Shown here one piece after another: positions 42,571-51,216 of a stretch of 64,000 nt of DNA. A program made the position numbers and the translations under genes. The stretch is taken from NCBI GenBank assembly GCA_050305405.1, contig JBNLFG010000002.1:275769-339768 (forward strand), given 5' to 3'. Position 1 is the stretch's first letter. Every line of letters starts with the position of its first letter. Origin of the DNA: Desulfolinea sp050305405 (lineage in GTDB: Bacteria > Chloroflexota > Anaerolineae > Anaerolineales > Villigracilaceae). Below the pieces are notes generated by a model. It searched no databases and was not told the origin of the DNA. It was given only the letters and a program-made list of their open reading frames with translations.

Positions 42571-42942
42571 ATGGTTGAGTTACTGTACAAGGAGCTGACA
42601 TATGCCGTGATTGGGGCAGCGATGGAGGTTCATACTGTGCTTGGTTCTGGTTTTCTCGAAGCTGTATATCAGAAATCTTTGGCAAAAGAGTTCTCATTAC
42701 GAAATATTTCGTATCTTGAGCAAGCAAAACTCCCTGTTTCATATAAAGGCCTTCTCGTAGGTGAGTATGTAGCGGATTTTATAGTAGATGGAAAACTTAT
42801 TGTTGAAATCAAGGCCGTATCTAAACTTAATCGTGCACATCAGGCACAAGCAATGCATTATCTTGCGGCAACTGGCTATCGTTTGGCTCTACTAATCAAC
42901 TTCGGCGCAAGCTCTCTCGAACATCAAAGGGTCATTAAATAA
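42571..42942 (+). CDS. GxxExxY protein, PD-(D/E)XK nuclease-like
   Basis: 123 residues with the family core GAAMEVHTVLGSGFLEAVY (Gly..Glu..Tyr) and a nuclease-like run: Asp69 in VADFIV, then Glu79 and Lys81 in VEIKAV, separated by nine residues as in PD-(D/E)xK enzymes. GAGGAGAAAG ends 1 nt before the ATG. The gene is bracketed by 39-base direct repeats (42520-42558 and 42942-42980). The family is common in mobile-looking contexts; whether it cuts DNA is untested here. Confidence 0.82.
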   Translation: MVELLYKELTYAVIGAAMEVHTVLGSGFLEAVYQKSLAKEFSLRNISYLEQAKLPVSYKGLLVGEYVADFIVDGKLIVEIKAVSKLNRAHQAQAMHYLAATGYRLALLINFGASSLEHQRVIK

Positions 42943-42980
42943 AAAAATCTGTGAAAATTTGTGAAATCAGTGGCTAAATA
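42942..42980. repeat. Direct repeat after the GxxExxY gene, family E copy 2
   Basis: Matches 42520-42558 in 34 of 39 bases, in the same orientation, with the gene between. The upstream half of the palindrome is absent here. Confidence 0.75.
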
Positions 42981-42983
42981 ACT

Positions 42984-43703
42984 ATGGCAACTTGGATCGT
43001 TCATCTTCGTATTGCAGAAAACCTTTTGCATCTCATTTCTGATCTTGACGCAGGACAATTTTCTATCGGAAACACCGCACCTGACTCAGGCATCCCCGAT
43101 GAGAATTGGGAGAAGTTTGACCCGCCAACGAATGTCACGCATTTCTTGAGTCCTGAAAAAGCGTGGATTGGTCCCGCAGATGTCGATTTTTACAAAGAAC
43201 ATCTTGTAATGATTGACCCAGCAGACAAAGAACGCTTTTCCTTTCGGTTGGGTTATTTCTTTCATCTCATTACGGATAATTTATGGTATAGGCTGATTGA
43301 TAAACCAACTCGGGAGCGTTTTGCAGATGAATATGCAGCAAATCCGAAATTCGTTTCTGCAATGAAAAAAGATTGGTACGGGCTTGATCTGGCCTATGTG
43401 CGCGATCATTCCGATTTCCTTTTCTGGCACACTTACCTTAACGCCCAACCGGATGCCTGCGATCTGGATTTCCTTCCGCTCAATGCCGTGAACCAGCAAC
43501 TCAACTATATCAAGGGGTTTTATAAAGAATACGAGACATCTCTGCAGGACTACTCATCGCCGCCGTATACTTATTTGACCCAAGACGAAGTTGACCATTT
43601 TGTCGAAATAGCAACGCAAGAGATTTATCGCATTTACCAAATGCTCTGGGAAGAGAAAGTGCCTGTCCCAGAGAAAAAATCCTTCCTTTCTTTGTTTTCC
43701 TGA
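42984..43703 (+). CDS. Zinc-dependent phospholipase C-like protein
   Basis: 239 residues. The family ligands are recognisable: His7 in WIVHLRIAE, IGNTAPDSG, and HLITDNLWYRL with the His-x-x-x-Asp pair. The second half is helical and Glu-rich. Members hydrolyse phosphodiesters of phospholipids; many are of unknown function. The stop is 2 nt before the next gene, so they are co-translated. Confidence 0.78.
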   Translation: MATWIVHLRIAENLLHLISDLDAGQFSIGNTAPDSGIPDENWEKFDPPTNVTHFLSPEKAWIGPADVDFYKEHLVMIDPADKERFSFRLGYFFHLITDNLWYRLIDKPTRERFADEYAANPKFVSAMKKDWYGLDLAYVRDHSDFLFWHTYLNAQPDACDLDFLPLNAVNQQLNYIKGFYKEYETSLQDYSSPPYTYLTQDEVDHFVEIATQEIYRIYQMLWEEKVPVPEKKSFLSLFS

Positions 43704-43705
43704 CT

Positions 43706-44470
43706 ATGATTATAAAAAGCGCAGAACCCTTCTTTTTCCCCGGCAACAAAATCGGTTGTTTGCTGACGCATGGCTTTACCGGCTCGCCTAAAGAGATGCA
43801 CTGGATGGGGGAATATCTTGCCGAGCAGGGCTTTAGTGTGCTCGGCGTCCGCTTGGCGGGACACGCCACCAAGCCCGAAGAGATGATCCGCATGCGCTAT
43901 ATCGATTGGATGAATTCTGTCGAAGATGGCTACCACCTTCTGAAAGGGATCACGGATCAAGTTTTCCTCGTTGGGTTGTCGATGGGGGGCGCACTCTCTC
44001 TCCTGATGGCAACCAAGCTGGATGTCGCGGGCGTCGTCACCATGTCTGCGCCGTACGAACTGACTGATCCACGCGTCAAATATGCGAAGCTGATGGCCGC
44101 TTTCATCCGATATATGCTAAAAAGCAAGGATGAACCCGGTTCAGGCTGGTTCGATAAAGATGCCTGGCGAGGACAGGTCTCGTACCCGCAAAATCCGCTG
44201 CGCTCGGTTGCCGAGTTGGATGCGCTTTTGGCGGAAATGCGCGCCGCGCTCCCGACCCTGAACGTGCCCACGTTGCTCGTGCATTCGCGCAACGATAATT
44301 ATGTGCCGCGAGACAGCATGGAGAATATCTACGCCGCCCTCGGTACTACCGATAAGGAAATGATGTGGGTCACCGAAAGCGGGCACGTTATCCCGCGCGA
44401 GCCAGCCAAAGCGGAAGTTTTCCCCGCTGCGGCCGCCTTTATTCGGCGTGTTGCGCAGGCGACTGCGTGA
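43706..44470 (+). CDS. Alpha/beta hydrolase (carboxylesterase-like)
   Basis: 254 residues. Oxyanion HGFTGSP, nucleophile Ser in GLSMGGAL, the acid Asp in HSRNDNYVP and the catalytic His in SGHVIPRE. The layout fits Est30/monoacylglycerol-lipase-type esterases. Its start is 2 nt after the phospholipase-like stop, suggesting joint lipid or ester processing. Confidence 0.88.
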   Translation: MIIKSAEPFFFPGNKIGCLLTHGFTGSPKEMHWMGEYLAEQGFSVLGVRLAGHATKPEEMIRMRYIDWMNSVEDGYHLLKGITDQVFLVGLSMGGALSLLMATKLDVAGVVTMSAPYELTDPRVKYAKLMAAFIRYMLKSKDEPGSGWFDKDAWRGQVSYPQNPLRSVAELDALLAEMRAALPTLNVPTLLVHSRNDNYVPRDSMENIYAALGTTDKEMMWVTESGHVIPREPAKAEVFPAAAAFIRRVAQATA

Positions 44471-44495
44471 TGCTTCTTGAAGAGATAAATAAACG

Positions 44496-45128
44496 ATGAA
44501 AATAATCACCATCACCCTTGGCCCTGTCCAAACCAACACCTACCTCGTCGCCGACCCCGTGACGAACGAAGCCATCGTCATTGATCCCTCATGGGACGGC
44601 GCAACGATAGCGCAAGCCGCTGAAAAACAAGGCTGGCAGATCAAAGCCATCTGGCTGACGCATGCCCACTTTGATCATATTGGTGGCGTGGCCGATTTGG
44701 TGAAATCTTTGCCGGAAGAAATACCCGTCTACCTGCACCCTGACGATTATGAACTCTACAAATCAGGTGGCAGCGCTGCCCGTTTTGGGATTCATATCGA
44801 ACCCGGTACCGAACCGCTTCCGCTTGAGCATGGGCAAAAGCTGACGGTGGGAAACTTCACCTTTGAAACACGCCATACTCCTGGCCATCGCCCCGGGCAT
44901 TGCGTTTTCTACTGCGCCGAAGCATCGACCTTGTTTAGCGGCGACCTGCTCTTCTATCGCAGTGTTGGCCGTACCGATCTCCCCGGTGGTGATTGGAAAA
45001 CGCTCGAAGAGAGTATCCGTTGGCAAGTCTATGTGCTGCCCGATGAGACGCAGGTGTACTCCGGGCATGGGGAGGATACGACGGTGGGGGATGAGAAGCG
45101 GGGAAACCCCTTTGTAAACGAGGTCTAG
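44496..45128 (+). CDS. MBL-fold metallohydrolase (glyoxalase II-like)
   Basis: 210 residues. The metal site is complete: THAHFDHIGG, then HTPGHRPGHC and SGDLLFYRSVGRTD, with the final His in YSGHGEDT. Such proteins are hydroxyacylglutathione- or thioester-hydrolase-like; the real substrate is open. A strong terminator follows, shared with the convergent HD-domain gene. Confidence 0.92.
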   Translation: MKIITITLGPVQTNTYLVADPVTNEAIVIDPSWDGATIAQAAEKQGWQIKAIWLTHAHFDHIGGVADLVKSLPEEIPVYLHPDDYELYKSGGSAARFGIHIEPGTEPLPLEHGQKLTVGNFTFETRHTPGHRPGHCVFYCAEASTLFSGDLLFYRSVGRTDLPGGDWKTLEESIRWQVYVLPDETQVYSGHGEDTTVGDEKRGNPFVNEV

Positions 45129-45139
45129 CTTAAAAGAAA

Positions 45140-45172
45140 AAACATCCGAAGTTTTCAAAACTTCGGATGTTT
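45140..45172. terminator. Bidirectional terminator
   Basis: Perfect 15-bp arms: AAACATCCGAAGTTT and AAACTTCGGATGTTT, 3-nt loop. It lies between convergent genes and can work both ways. Confidence 0.92.
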
Positions 45173-45182
45173 GCTTTTAAGG

Positions 45183-45743
45183 CTACTCTCCAGCCAGTCC
45201 TAATTCTGGCGCGATGCGTCTCATCGCTTCGATGACGTTGCCGATATGTTCTGTCAGGTCAACGCCGAATTCTTCGGCGGCTTGTTCCATTTCGGCGCGG
45301 TTGGTGCCAGCGGCGAAGTGCTTATCCTTCCATTTCTTTTTGACGGATTTTGGTTTTAGGTCCATCAGCGAGCGGGAGGGGCGCACCAAGGCTGTGGCGG
45401 TGATTAGGCCGGTGATTTCGTCACAGGCGAAGAGCGCTTTTTCCATAACGGTATCACGTGAAATCCCAGTATGTTCCGCGTGGCTTAATATCGCGTGGAT
45501 AATTTCTTCGGAGACGCCGCGTTCCCGTAAAATGGGGACTCCCGCTTGGGGATGTTCCTCCAGTGTGGGGTGAATTTCCCAATCGAAGTCGTGCAGCAAA
45601 CCGACCACACCCCAGAGTTCCACATCTTCATCGAGTTTTTCGGCATACCAGCGCATGGCGGCTTCAACCGCGAGCATATGTTTGACCAGATTCTCATTTT
45701 TTACAAATTCTCGCACAAGAGCGAGGGCTTCAGAGCGTTCCAT
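45183..45743 (-). CDS. HD-domain hydrolase
   Basis: 186 residues. HD core: HMLAVEAAMRWYA, GLLHDFDWE (the HD pair), HPQAG and SHAEHTG. Cytoplasmic helical metal-dependent phosphohydrolase. It starts inside the stop of the SanA-like gene (TAATG), so they are coupled. The substrate (a nucleotide or phospho-sugar) is unknown. Confidence 0.85.
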   Translation of the reverse strand: MERSEALALVREFVKNENLVKHMLAVEAAMRWYAEKLDEDVELWGVVGLLHDFDWEIHPTLEEHPQAGVPILRERGVSEEIIHAILSHAEHTGISRDTVMEKALFACDEITGLITATALVRPSRSLMDLKPKSVKKKWKDKHFAAGTNRAEMEQAAEEFGVDLTEHIGNVIEAMRRIAPELGLAGE

Positions 45744-46432
45744 TATTCCTCCGTAAAGATAGGTTCAAATTCGCCGAGCACAGGCAGGGGATGTGCGACG
45801 TGCACGTCCCAGAATGCGGTCAGGGTGGCTAGGCTTTCGCGCGTATTCCAGAAGAAGCGCGAGCGTTTTAGGTAGTAGCGAAGATCGGCGTTCAGCCCGG
45901 TGCTTTCAACGCCAAGTTGATCGCAGATGTAGAGCGCGCGCGGCAGGTGAAATTCCTGGGTGACGAGAATCGCTTTGTCCAGGCCGAAAATGGCATTTGC
46001 GCGGTAGCAAGTATCATAGGTGCGGCGTCCCGCGTAGTCGCGCACGATGTCTTCGGCGGGCACACCCAGCTCAACGGCGTAATCCATCATGGCGGTTGGT
46101 TCGTCATAATTCTCAAAGCGATTATCGCCGCTCATCAGGATTTTTTCGACTTTCCCCTGGAAGTAGAGATCGCTCGCCGCCTTGACGCGGTCCCGTAAAA
46201 CGGGCGTGGGGCTGCCATCACGATAGAGTCCCGCACCAAAGACGATTGCCGCCCGTTCGTTGGGTATGTCTTGGACATCGTCGTAAATGCGTCCCTTACT
46301 GTGGATGGCAGTAATCAGGCGGGCAAGGGCAAGAATAACGATGCCGCTAATGCCGAGTATAAAAGCTATTTTGATTGTGAACATGAGTATTCGCTTTAGG
46401 ATGCGAAATATTTTACGGAGCCAGTTTAACAT
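45743..46432 (-). CDS. SanA/YdcF-like DUF218 membrane protein
   Basis: 229 residues. A membrane helix at about 17-37 precedes the DUF218 domain, with GAGLYRDGSPTPVL, MSGDNRFENYDEP and AGRRTYDTCYRA. The family includes SanA of E. coli, linked to envelope barrier function and vancomycin tolerance. The start codon has TAAAAT six bases upstream and no ribosome binding site, suggesting a leaderless transcript. Confidence 0.87.
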   Translation of the reverse strand: MLNWLRKIFRILKRILMFTIKIAFILGISGIVILALARLITAIHSKGRIYDDVQDIPNERAAIVFGAGLYRDGSPTPVLRDRVKAASDLYFQGKVEKILMSGDNRFENYDEPTAMMDYAVELGVPAEDIVRDYAGRRTYDTCYRANAIFGLDKAILVTQEFHLPRALYICDQLGVESTGLNADLRYYLKRSRFFWNTRESLATLTAFWDVHVAHPLPVLGEFEPIFTEE

Positions 46433-46438
46433 TGCGCG

Positions 46439-46444
46439 ATTTTA
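46439..46444 (-). promoter_or_regulatory. -10 box, likely leaderless start of the SanA-like gene
   Basis: Minus-strand TAAAAT separated from the ATG at 46432 by 6 nt, with no Shine-Dalgarno. Confidence 0.5.
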
Positions 46445-46464
46445 CCACGCAGGCAGGGATAAGA

Positions 46465-46496
46465 AAAACGGCGCACTCTTGCGAATGCGCCGTTTT
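46465..46496 (-). terminator. Terminator of the phn transporter operon
   Basis: AAAACGGCGCA (46465-46475) pairs with TGCGCCGTTTT (46486-46496). It lies 21 nt after the phnE stop. Confidence 0.85.
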
Positions 46497-46517
46497 GAAC
46501 GTCGGTAAAAACTTCTT

Positions 46518-48335
46518 TTAGACGAATTTTTCGCGGATGACAGAACTGATGTAATCCATTGAAGCGACAACGACCGCGATGGCGAGCATTTGAGCGCTGG
46601 CTGCGCGATAGTCGAGCAAATTGATGTTCTGGCTCAAAAGGAAGCCGATACCGCCACCACCAACGAAACCAATGATCGTGGACATACGTACGTTGATATC
46701 CCAACGGTACATGGTGAATGAAATATAGGGTGGGATGATCTGCGGGATGACGGCGTAGATGATGGTCTGAAGCTGATTTGCACCGGTAGCTTGAACGGCT
46801 TCGATCGGCCCAGCCGAGATGCTTTCGACTTGCTCGGAGTAGAGCTTGGCGAGGGCGGCAACAGTGTGGAGGGCGAGTGCGAGCGATCCGGCAAAAGGCC
46901 CAATACCAACCCAAATAACGGCAACAATCGCCATCACGAGCGGCTCGACGGAACGTGTCCCGTTCAAGATGGTGCGCGTAATGCTGTAGATAATCATGCC
47001 GGTGGGCATCGGGTTTTTCGCAGATGTGGTTAGGGCTAAGAGAAGTCCTAAAGCTGCGCCAACTGCTGCAGGGATGTAGAGTGTTTTGATCGGGTTGGCA
47101 AGCTGATAGAACCACTCTACACCTGAGCCGATGATGGCAAAGAGGGTGGCTCCAGCAACAGAGGCAAGCAGCATGTTGATTAAGCGCACTGTTCCCTCAG
47201 GCATATTATCGCTGATACGCTGTCCAATTTTGCTAAGCATACTGCCCAAGATTGCGCCAGCGATCACGGCAACCAAGCCCGGGGTGAGCATGACGACGAT
47301 ATCTCCAATTTGGAAGACGAAGTTCGCCAGAAAACCGAAGATACCCAAGGGGGCAATCAGGGATGCGCCGAGTGCTCGGAAGGAAATTCCGAAAAAGATG
47401 AATGTTGCTATGCTGAAGAGAGCCATCCCTGCTGATGAAATCACACGGACAGAAAGAGGTTGTTTTTCGCCGGTATCTTCTGCGGGCATTGACCAACGTA
47501 AGATTGCATAGAGTAATCCTGCGCTGATAGCGAAACCAACTAAGCCGAGCAAGAGATTTTCATTCATCGGGGCGACCAGGGTCATAAGCCAGTGTGCGGC
47601 TTGCAATCCTGCCCAGACACCTGCGATCCAGCCGATGACCGAAAATGCGACGCTGGTGAGCGGGCTGGTGTTTTCGACCATCAAGTTGCGAGCAGCGATA
47701 AAACTGGTCGGGATGGCGATCAAGGTGCCGATGAAGGTTGCTAACAATGCAATGAAAATGGTTTCGATGATCTTTTCCCATGTTGCGCGGGCATTGTCTG
47801 ACCACATCGGGGAGCCGACATTCGTGCGAACGGTCGCCTGAATGGCTTGTGCCTCGGCAACCGGTTGGCGATTGGGCAATTCTATTTCGCTGATGAAATA
47901 GCCGTTTTCGTCTGTTTGGAATTTGTCGAGTTGTTTTTTGACGCCGCTGCTAGTGACAAAGTTAAGTGGTCCTGTTACGTAGGCGGGCATGTTGAAACCT
48001 TCTACCGTAATGGCATCAAAGGCTTCGCCACAATAGGCGTCAGCGACCAAATATGGTTCATTTGTTTCTTTGATCTCAACGATAACTTCTTCTTTGCCCT
48101 CAGGGCAGGGAAGATAGATGGGGATTTCAACGTTCAGTTCAGTGGTTTCATAAACGATCAAGTCAGGGTGTGCTAGAGCGCGCATGACGCGTGTGATCGA
48201 GTTTTGGCGGATTTCATCCTGAGTTGTAGCAAAGTCAACATCGGTGACCTGGAAAGCATAGGCAAAGATGATAAGACCGATGGCTACTGAAAGCCCGGTA
48301 ATAAGCGAATTTTTTAATGATTTTTTCTTATTCAT
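46518..48335 (-). CDS. phnE: Phosphonate ABC transporter permease, double length
   Basis: 605 residues, against about 260-280 for ordinary PhnE. After a first membrane helix (about 12-29) there is an extracytoplasmic domain of some 150 residues, with two Cys (in PCPEGK and AYCGEA). The permease core follows. The EAA loop that contacts PhnC is seen near residue 510: AGPIEAVQATGANQL. An insertion of about 200 hydrophobic residues separates the two halves of the core (from about 240 to 420). Together with phnC and phnD it forms the transporter. The substrate may be phosphonate, phosphite or a related oxyanion. Confidence 0.87.
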   Translation of the reverse strand: MNKKKSLKNSLITGLSVAIGLIIFAYAFQVTDVDFATTQDEIRQNSITRVMRALAHPDLIVYETTELNVEIPIYLPCPEGKEEVIVEIKETNEPYLVADAYCGEAFDAITVEGFNMPAYVTGPLNFVTSSGVKKQLDKFQTDENGYFISEIELPNRQPVAEAQAIQATVRTNVGSPMWSDNARATWEKIIETIFIALLATFIGTLIAIPTSFIAARNLMVENTSPLTSVAFSVIGWIAGVWAGLQAAHWLMTLVAPMNENLLLGLVGFAISAGLLYAILRWSMPAEDTGEKQPLSVRVISSAGMALFSIATFIFFGISFRALGASLIAPLGIFGFLANFVFQIGDIVVMLTPGLVAVIAGAILGSMLSKIGQRISDNMPEGTVRLINMLLASVAGATLFAIIGSGVEWFYQLANPIKTLYIPAAVGAALGLLLALTTSAKNPMPTGMIIYSITRTILNGTRSVEPLVMAIVAVIWVGIGPFAGSLALALHTVAALAKLYSEQVESISAGPIEAVQATGANQLQTIIYAVIPQIIPPYISFTMYRWDINVRMSTIIGFVGGGGIGFLLSQNINLLDYRAASAQMLAIAVVVASMDYISSVIREKFV

Positions 48336-48342
48336 ATTTCAC

Positions 48343-49095
48343 CTACCCAACTCGCTCGGCGTCTTTGCCGTAAATTTCTTTGAATTTTGCGTCATCAATG
48401 CCACTTGGCGGGCCATCGTACATCAATTTTCCATTGTTGAGCGCAATAGCACGATCTGCATATTTATGAACCAAATCGAGGAAGTGTAAGCTGCAGAGTA
48501 CAGTTACGCCTTCTTCTTTATTGATCTTTTCGAGATGCTGCATAATGGAGTGAGCCAAGACTGGGTCAAGGCTGGCGACGGGTTCATCCGCCAGAATAAT
48601 TGCAGGTTTTTGCATCATTGCACGAGCGATCCCGACACGTTGTTGCTGACCACCGCTAAGTTCATCGGCCCGCTGGTGCGCTTTTTCGGCGATGCCGACA
48701 CGCTCTAATTCCTTGTAGGCGTTTTCAATATCGCTTTCGGGGAATTTATTGAGAAAGCTCATTGCGGGGTTGACATATCCCAGACGCCCTGAGAGAACGT
48801 TCGTCAGTACCGATGAGCGGCTAACGAGATTGAAATGTTGAAAAACCATGCCTATCTTTCGGCGAATGGTGCGTAATTCGTCATCTGATGCTTGCGTTAC
48901 GTTGTCGCCATTCCAGATAATATCGCCAGATGTTGGTTCAATAAGTCTGTTAATGCAACGTAGCAAGGTTGATTTTCCTGAGCCGCTTAACCCGATGACT
49001 GCGAGAAATTCGCCTTGTGGAACATTGAAACTCACATCATCCAAAGCTAGGGGGCCACCGTCATATCTTTTTGAAAGATTTTTGATTTCCAGCAT
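48343..49095 (-). CDS. phnC: Phosphonate ABC transporter ATP-binding protein
   Basis: 250 residues. Walker A GLSGSGKST, signature LSGGQQQRVGIARAM, Walker B ILADEPVASLDP and the switch His in LCSLHFLDL. Sequence style and neighbours identify it as PhnC. It is 7 nt from phnE, so they are co-translated. The phnD gene is 128 nt upstream with a terminator-like hairpin between, which may set their ratio. Confidence 0.93.
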   Translation of the reverse strand: MLEIKNLSKRYDGGPLALDDVSFNVPQGEFLAVIGLSGSGKSTLLRCINRLIEPTSGDIIWNGDNVTQASDDELRTIRRKIGMVFQHFNLVSRSSVLTNVLSGRLGYVNPAMSFLNKFPESDIENAYKELERVGIAEKAHQRADELSGGQQQRVGIARAMMQKPAIILADEPVASLDPVLAHSIMQHLEKINKEEGVTVLCSLHFLDLVHKYADRAIALNNGKLMYDGPPSGIDDAKFKEIYGKDAERVG

Positions 49096-49172
49096 AGTTT
49101 ATCCCTTCGTGAGATTCTCCTTTTTACTTTGTAGAGTTGTAAGATGAAGGAGAATGCGCTTTCTAAGAAAAA

Positions 49173-49204
49173 TACAGCCCCAGACAAAAAAGCCTGGGGC
49201 TGTA
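49173..49204 (-). terminator. Hairpin between phnD and phnC
   Basis: TACAGCCCCAG pairs with CTGGGGCTGTA, followed on the minus strand by TTTTTC. Partial read-through would give more binding protein than membrane subunits. Confidence 0.82.
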
Positions 49205-49223
49205 AAGGTATTTATTTTGGAGA

Positions 49224-50357
49224 CTACTCGCCGAGGTTCTCGAGGGTGATACCCTGAGCTTCCATGAGCAAGCGGACGCCGTCAAAGTTTTCGTCGAAGA
49301 TAGGACCAACGCCAGTCCAGTCATAGAAACTTTCGTTACAGAGAGTTTCTGCGCAGGCGTCTGAAGCAACGTAATTGGTGACTGCTTCAGTAACAACACT
49401 TTGCAGGTCTGCAGGGAAGTTGGGGGAGAAGGACATGGTGTCGTTGGGAATTTCGCCAGAGAGGGTCAAAATGCGGACTTTCTGGACAACATCGGGGGCC
49501 TCTTCCACGATGGCGGAGCGGGCGTCGAGCACGCGGTAATCACCACAGTAGAGTTTGCCTTCTTCGTTCGGGGCGCAGTCGGCGACGACTTCGTCGGGAA
49601 TGTCGGGAGCCATATCAACGGTCCAGCTACCTTCGGGCAGCAAGGGGGCGCTGAAATAAGCGGTTGCAACATCGGCTTCGCCGTTGTAGACAGCTTTTAC
49701 AGCCTGCGGGTGACCACCAGCTTCAACGGTGTTGCCAACAGTAACGCCGGCATCATCGAAGATCGCGGAGGGATAGAGGAAACCAGAGGTGGAGCCAGCA
49801 TCCGGGTAAGCCCAGGTGGCGCCTTCAAGGTCTTCGATGGTCTGGAATTCGCTGTCGCGGGCGACGAGGAATTCAGTCCAGTAAACGTTCCAACCGTAGC
49901 GCTCGGAAGCCAAGCCAGGCTGTACGCCACAGAGCTGGTTCGCAAGAGCATAGCCCATGGCAGGGATGAAGGCAATGGTGTCATCGGGGGATGCGCACAT
50001 TGCTTCAATGGTTGCAGCATAAGAAGTCGGGACGCTGGCGTCAAAATAAAGGCCAGTCGCTTCATTCAAGGCAACTTCGATCAGGTCGCCACCAGCGATC
50101 ATGAAGTCAACATCCACGGAGGGGACGAAGAGAACTTTGATCGGGTGTTCTTCGGAGCCAATGGCTGCCATCGGTGCTTCTTCGGCAGGGGCTTCTTCCA
50201 CAGGTTCTTCAGCGGCAGGAGCTTCTTCCATAGGTTCTTCAGCGGCAGCGGGCTCTTCCATGGGAGCGGGTTCTTCAGTGGCAGCAGGGCTGCAGGCCGC
50301 GAGTACCAAGGCGCCAACAACGAGCATGGCGAAGAGCAGGTATGAAACTTTTTTCAT
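49224..50357 (-). CDS. phnD: Phosphate/phosphonate substrate-binding lipoprotein
   Basis: 377 residues. The lipobox LAAC places Cys22 after cleavage. A low-complexity Ala/Glu/Pro/Met spacer (about 25-65: repeats of AAEEP and EEAPA) leads to a PhnD-type domain: VKVLFVPSVDVDFMI (short forms: VPSVDVDF, GDLIEVAL), DSEFQTIEDLEGATWA and TSGFLYPSAIF. It captures the substrate outside the cell. An AAGGAG ribosome binding site precedes the ATG. Confidence 0.92.
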   Translation of the reverse strand: MKKVSYLLFAMLVVGALVLAACSPAATEEPAPMEEPAAAEEPMEEAPAAEEPVEEAPAEEAPMAAIGSEEHPIKVLFVPSVDVDFMIAGGDLIEVALNEATGLYFDASVPTSYAATIEAMCASPDDTIAFIPAMGYALANQLCGVQPGLASERYGWNVYWTEFLVARDSEFQTIEDLEGATWAYPDAGSTSGFLYPSAIFDDAGVTVGNTVEAGGHPQAVKAVYNGEADVATAYFSAPLLPEGSWTVDMAPDIPDEVVADCAPNEEGKLYCGDYRVLDARSAIVEEAPDVVQKVRILTLSGEIPNDTMSFSPNFPADLQSVVTEAVTNYVASDACAETLCNESFYDWTGVGPIFDENFDGVRLLMEAQGITLENLGE

Positions 50358-50450
50358 TTTTTTCTCCTTCTTTCATAAAAGAAAAATAGTTTTGGTTGAT
50401 ATTTTCAACCTTTCAGAAGTGATAATAACGTGAAATAATGAAGAAAGCAA

Positions 50451-50478
50451 GTGACATCTGTTAATGGAATGTTATAAT
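50451..50478 (+). promoter_or_regulatory. Promoter of the DUF4230 gene
   Basis: GTGACA (50451-50456), 16-bp spacer, TATAAT (50473-50478). It lies 58 nt before the ATG at 50537. Confidence 0.65.
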
Positions 50479-50536
50479 CTTTTACGCTTTAAATCTTCAG
50501 AAAGCTGTGCTTTTCTTCCCTTTTCAGGAGTTTTCA

Positions 50537-51199
50537 ATGAAACAAAATGTTATTCCTTTTCTTTTGCTAGTCGTCGTTGGCCTTGGGGCTTATTTCGTCG
50601 TGCAATCTGTACAAGATAGTGCTTCGCAGGCACAGCAGGCTTTACAGCCTCTCTCTGATGCCAATCGTGCCATGCAGACACAGGTTTCTGAGTTGATGAA
50701 TCCCACGCCCACCATTATCCCTGACCCCATTACCATCATCCATGATGTGCATGCGTTGGCGCGTCTGGAAACGATCCAGTACACTATCGAGAAGGTTATC
50801 ACCGCCGAGATCGGACAGGGAACCTTTGACTTCCTCTTTGGCGACCGCCTTATCTTCGTGGCACATGGGGTTGTGATTGCCGGAATCGATATGGAAAAAC
50901 TCGGGCCTGAAAATTTACAGCTTGAGAATGGCGCTCTCTATGTCACTTTGCCGCAGGCCGAGATATTTATAGCGACTCTGGATAACGAAAAGTCCTATGT
51001 CTATGATCGTGATACCGGCGCGCTCACACATGGTGATTCCAATTTGGAGACCACCGCTCGCCAAGCTGCCGAAGAAGAAATCTATAAAGCCGCTGTTGAA
51101 GATGGTATTCTTGATCTTGCTCAGCAAAATGCTGAGAATTATCTTGAAAAATTCTTTGATGCGCTTGGCTACGACAATGTCATTTTCCTGAACCCATAA
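50537..51199 (+). CDS. DUF4230 protein
   Basis: 220 residues from the ATG at 50537, which follows CAGGAG; an upstream in-frame start is less likely. One N-terminal membrane helix (about 6-24) is followed by the DUF4230 fold: LARLETIQYTIEKVI, FVAHGVVIAGIDMEKL, and the LPQAEIF strand. The C-terminus is helical. Function unknown. It is divergent from phnD. Confidence 0.85.
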   Translation: MKQNVIPFLLLVVVGLGAYFVVQSVQDSASQAQQALQPLSDANRAMQTQVSELMNPTPTIIPDPITIIHDVHALARLETIQYTIEKVITAEIGQGTFDFLFGDRLIFVAHGVVIAGIDMEKLGPENLQLENGALYVTLPQAEIFIATLDNEKSYVYDRDTGALTHGDSNLETTARQAAEEEIYKAAVEDGILDLAQQNAENYLEKFFDALGYDNVIFLNP

Positions 51200-51216
51200 A
51201 CCAAAAGGCAATCTTG

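Noticed and set aside
49401..50345. 314-residue frame opposite phnD
   Set aside because: Low-complexity Phe/Gly/Arg/His text from the Ala/Glu-rich spacer of phnD read backwards; no ribosome binding site.
46518..50357. A complete phosphonate degradation pathway
   Set aside because: Only the transporter genes are present; no phnG-M, phnJ, phnX or ptxD-like gene is in the window.
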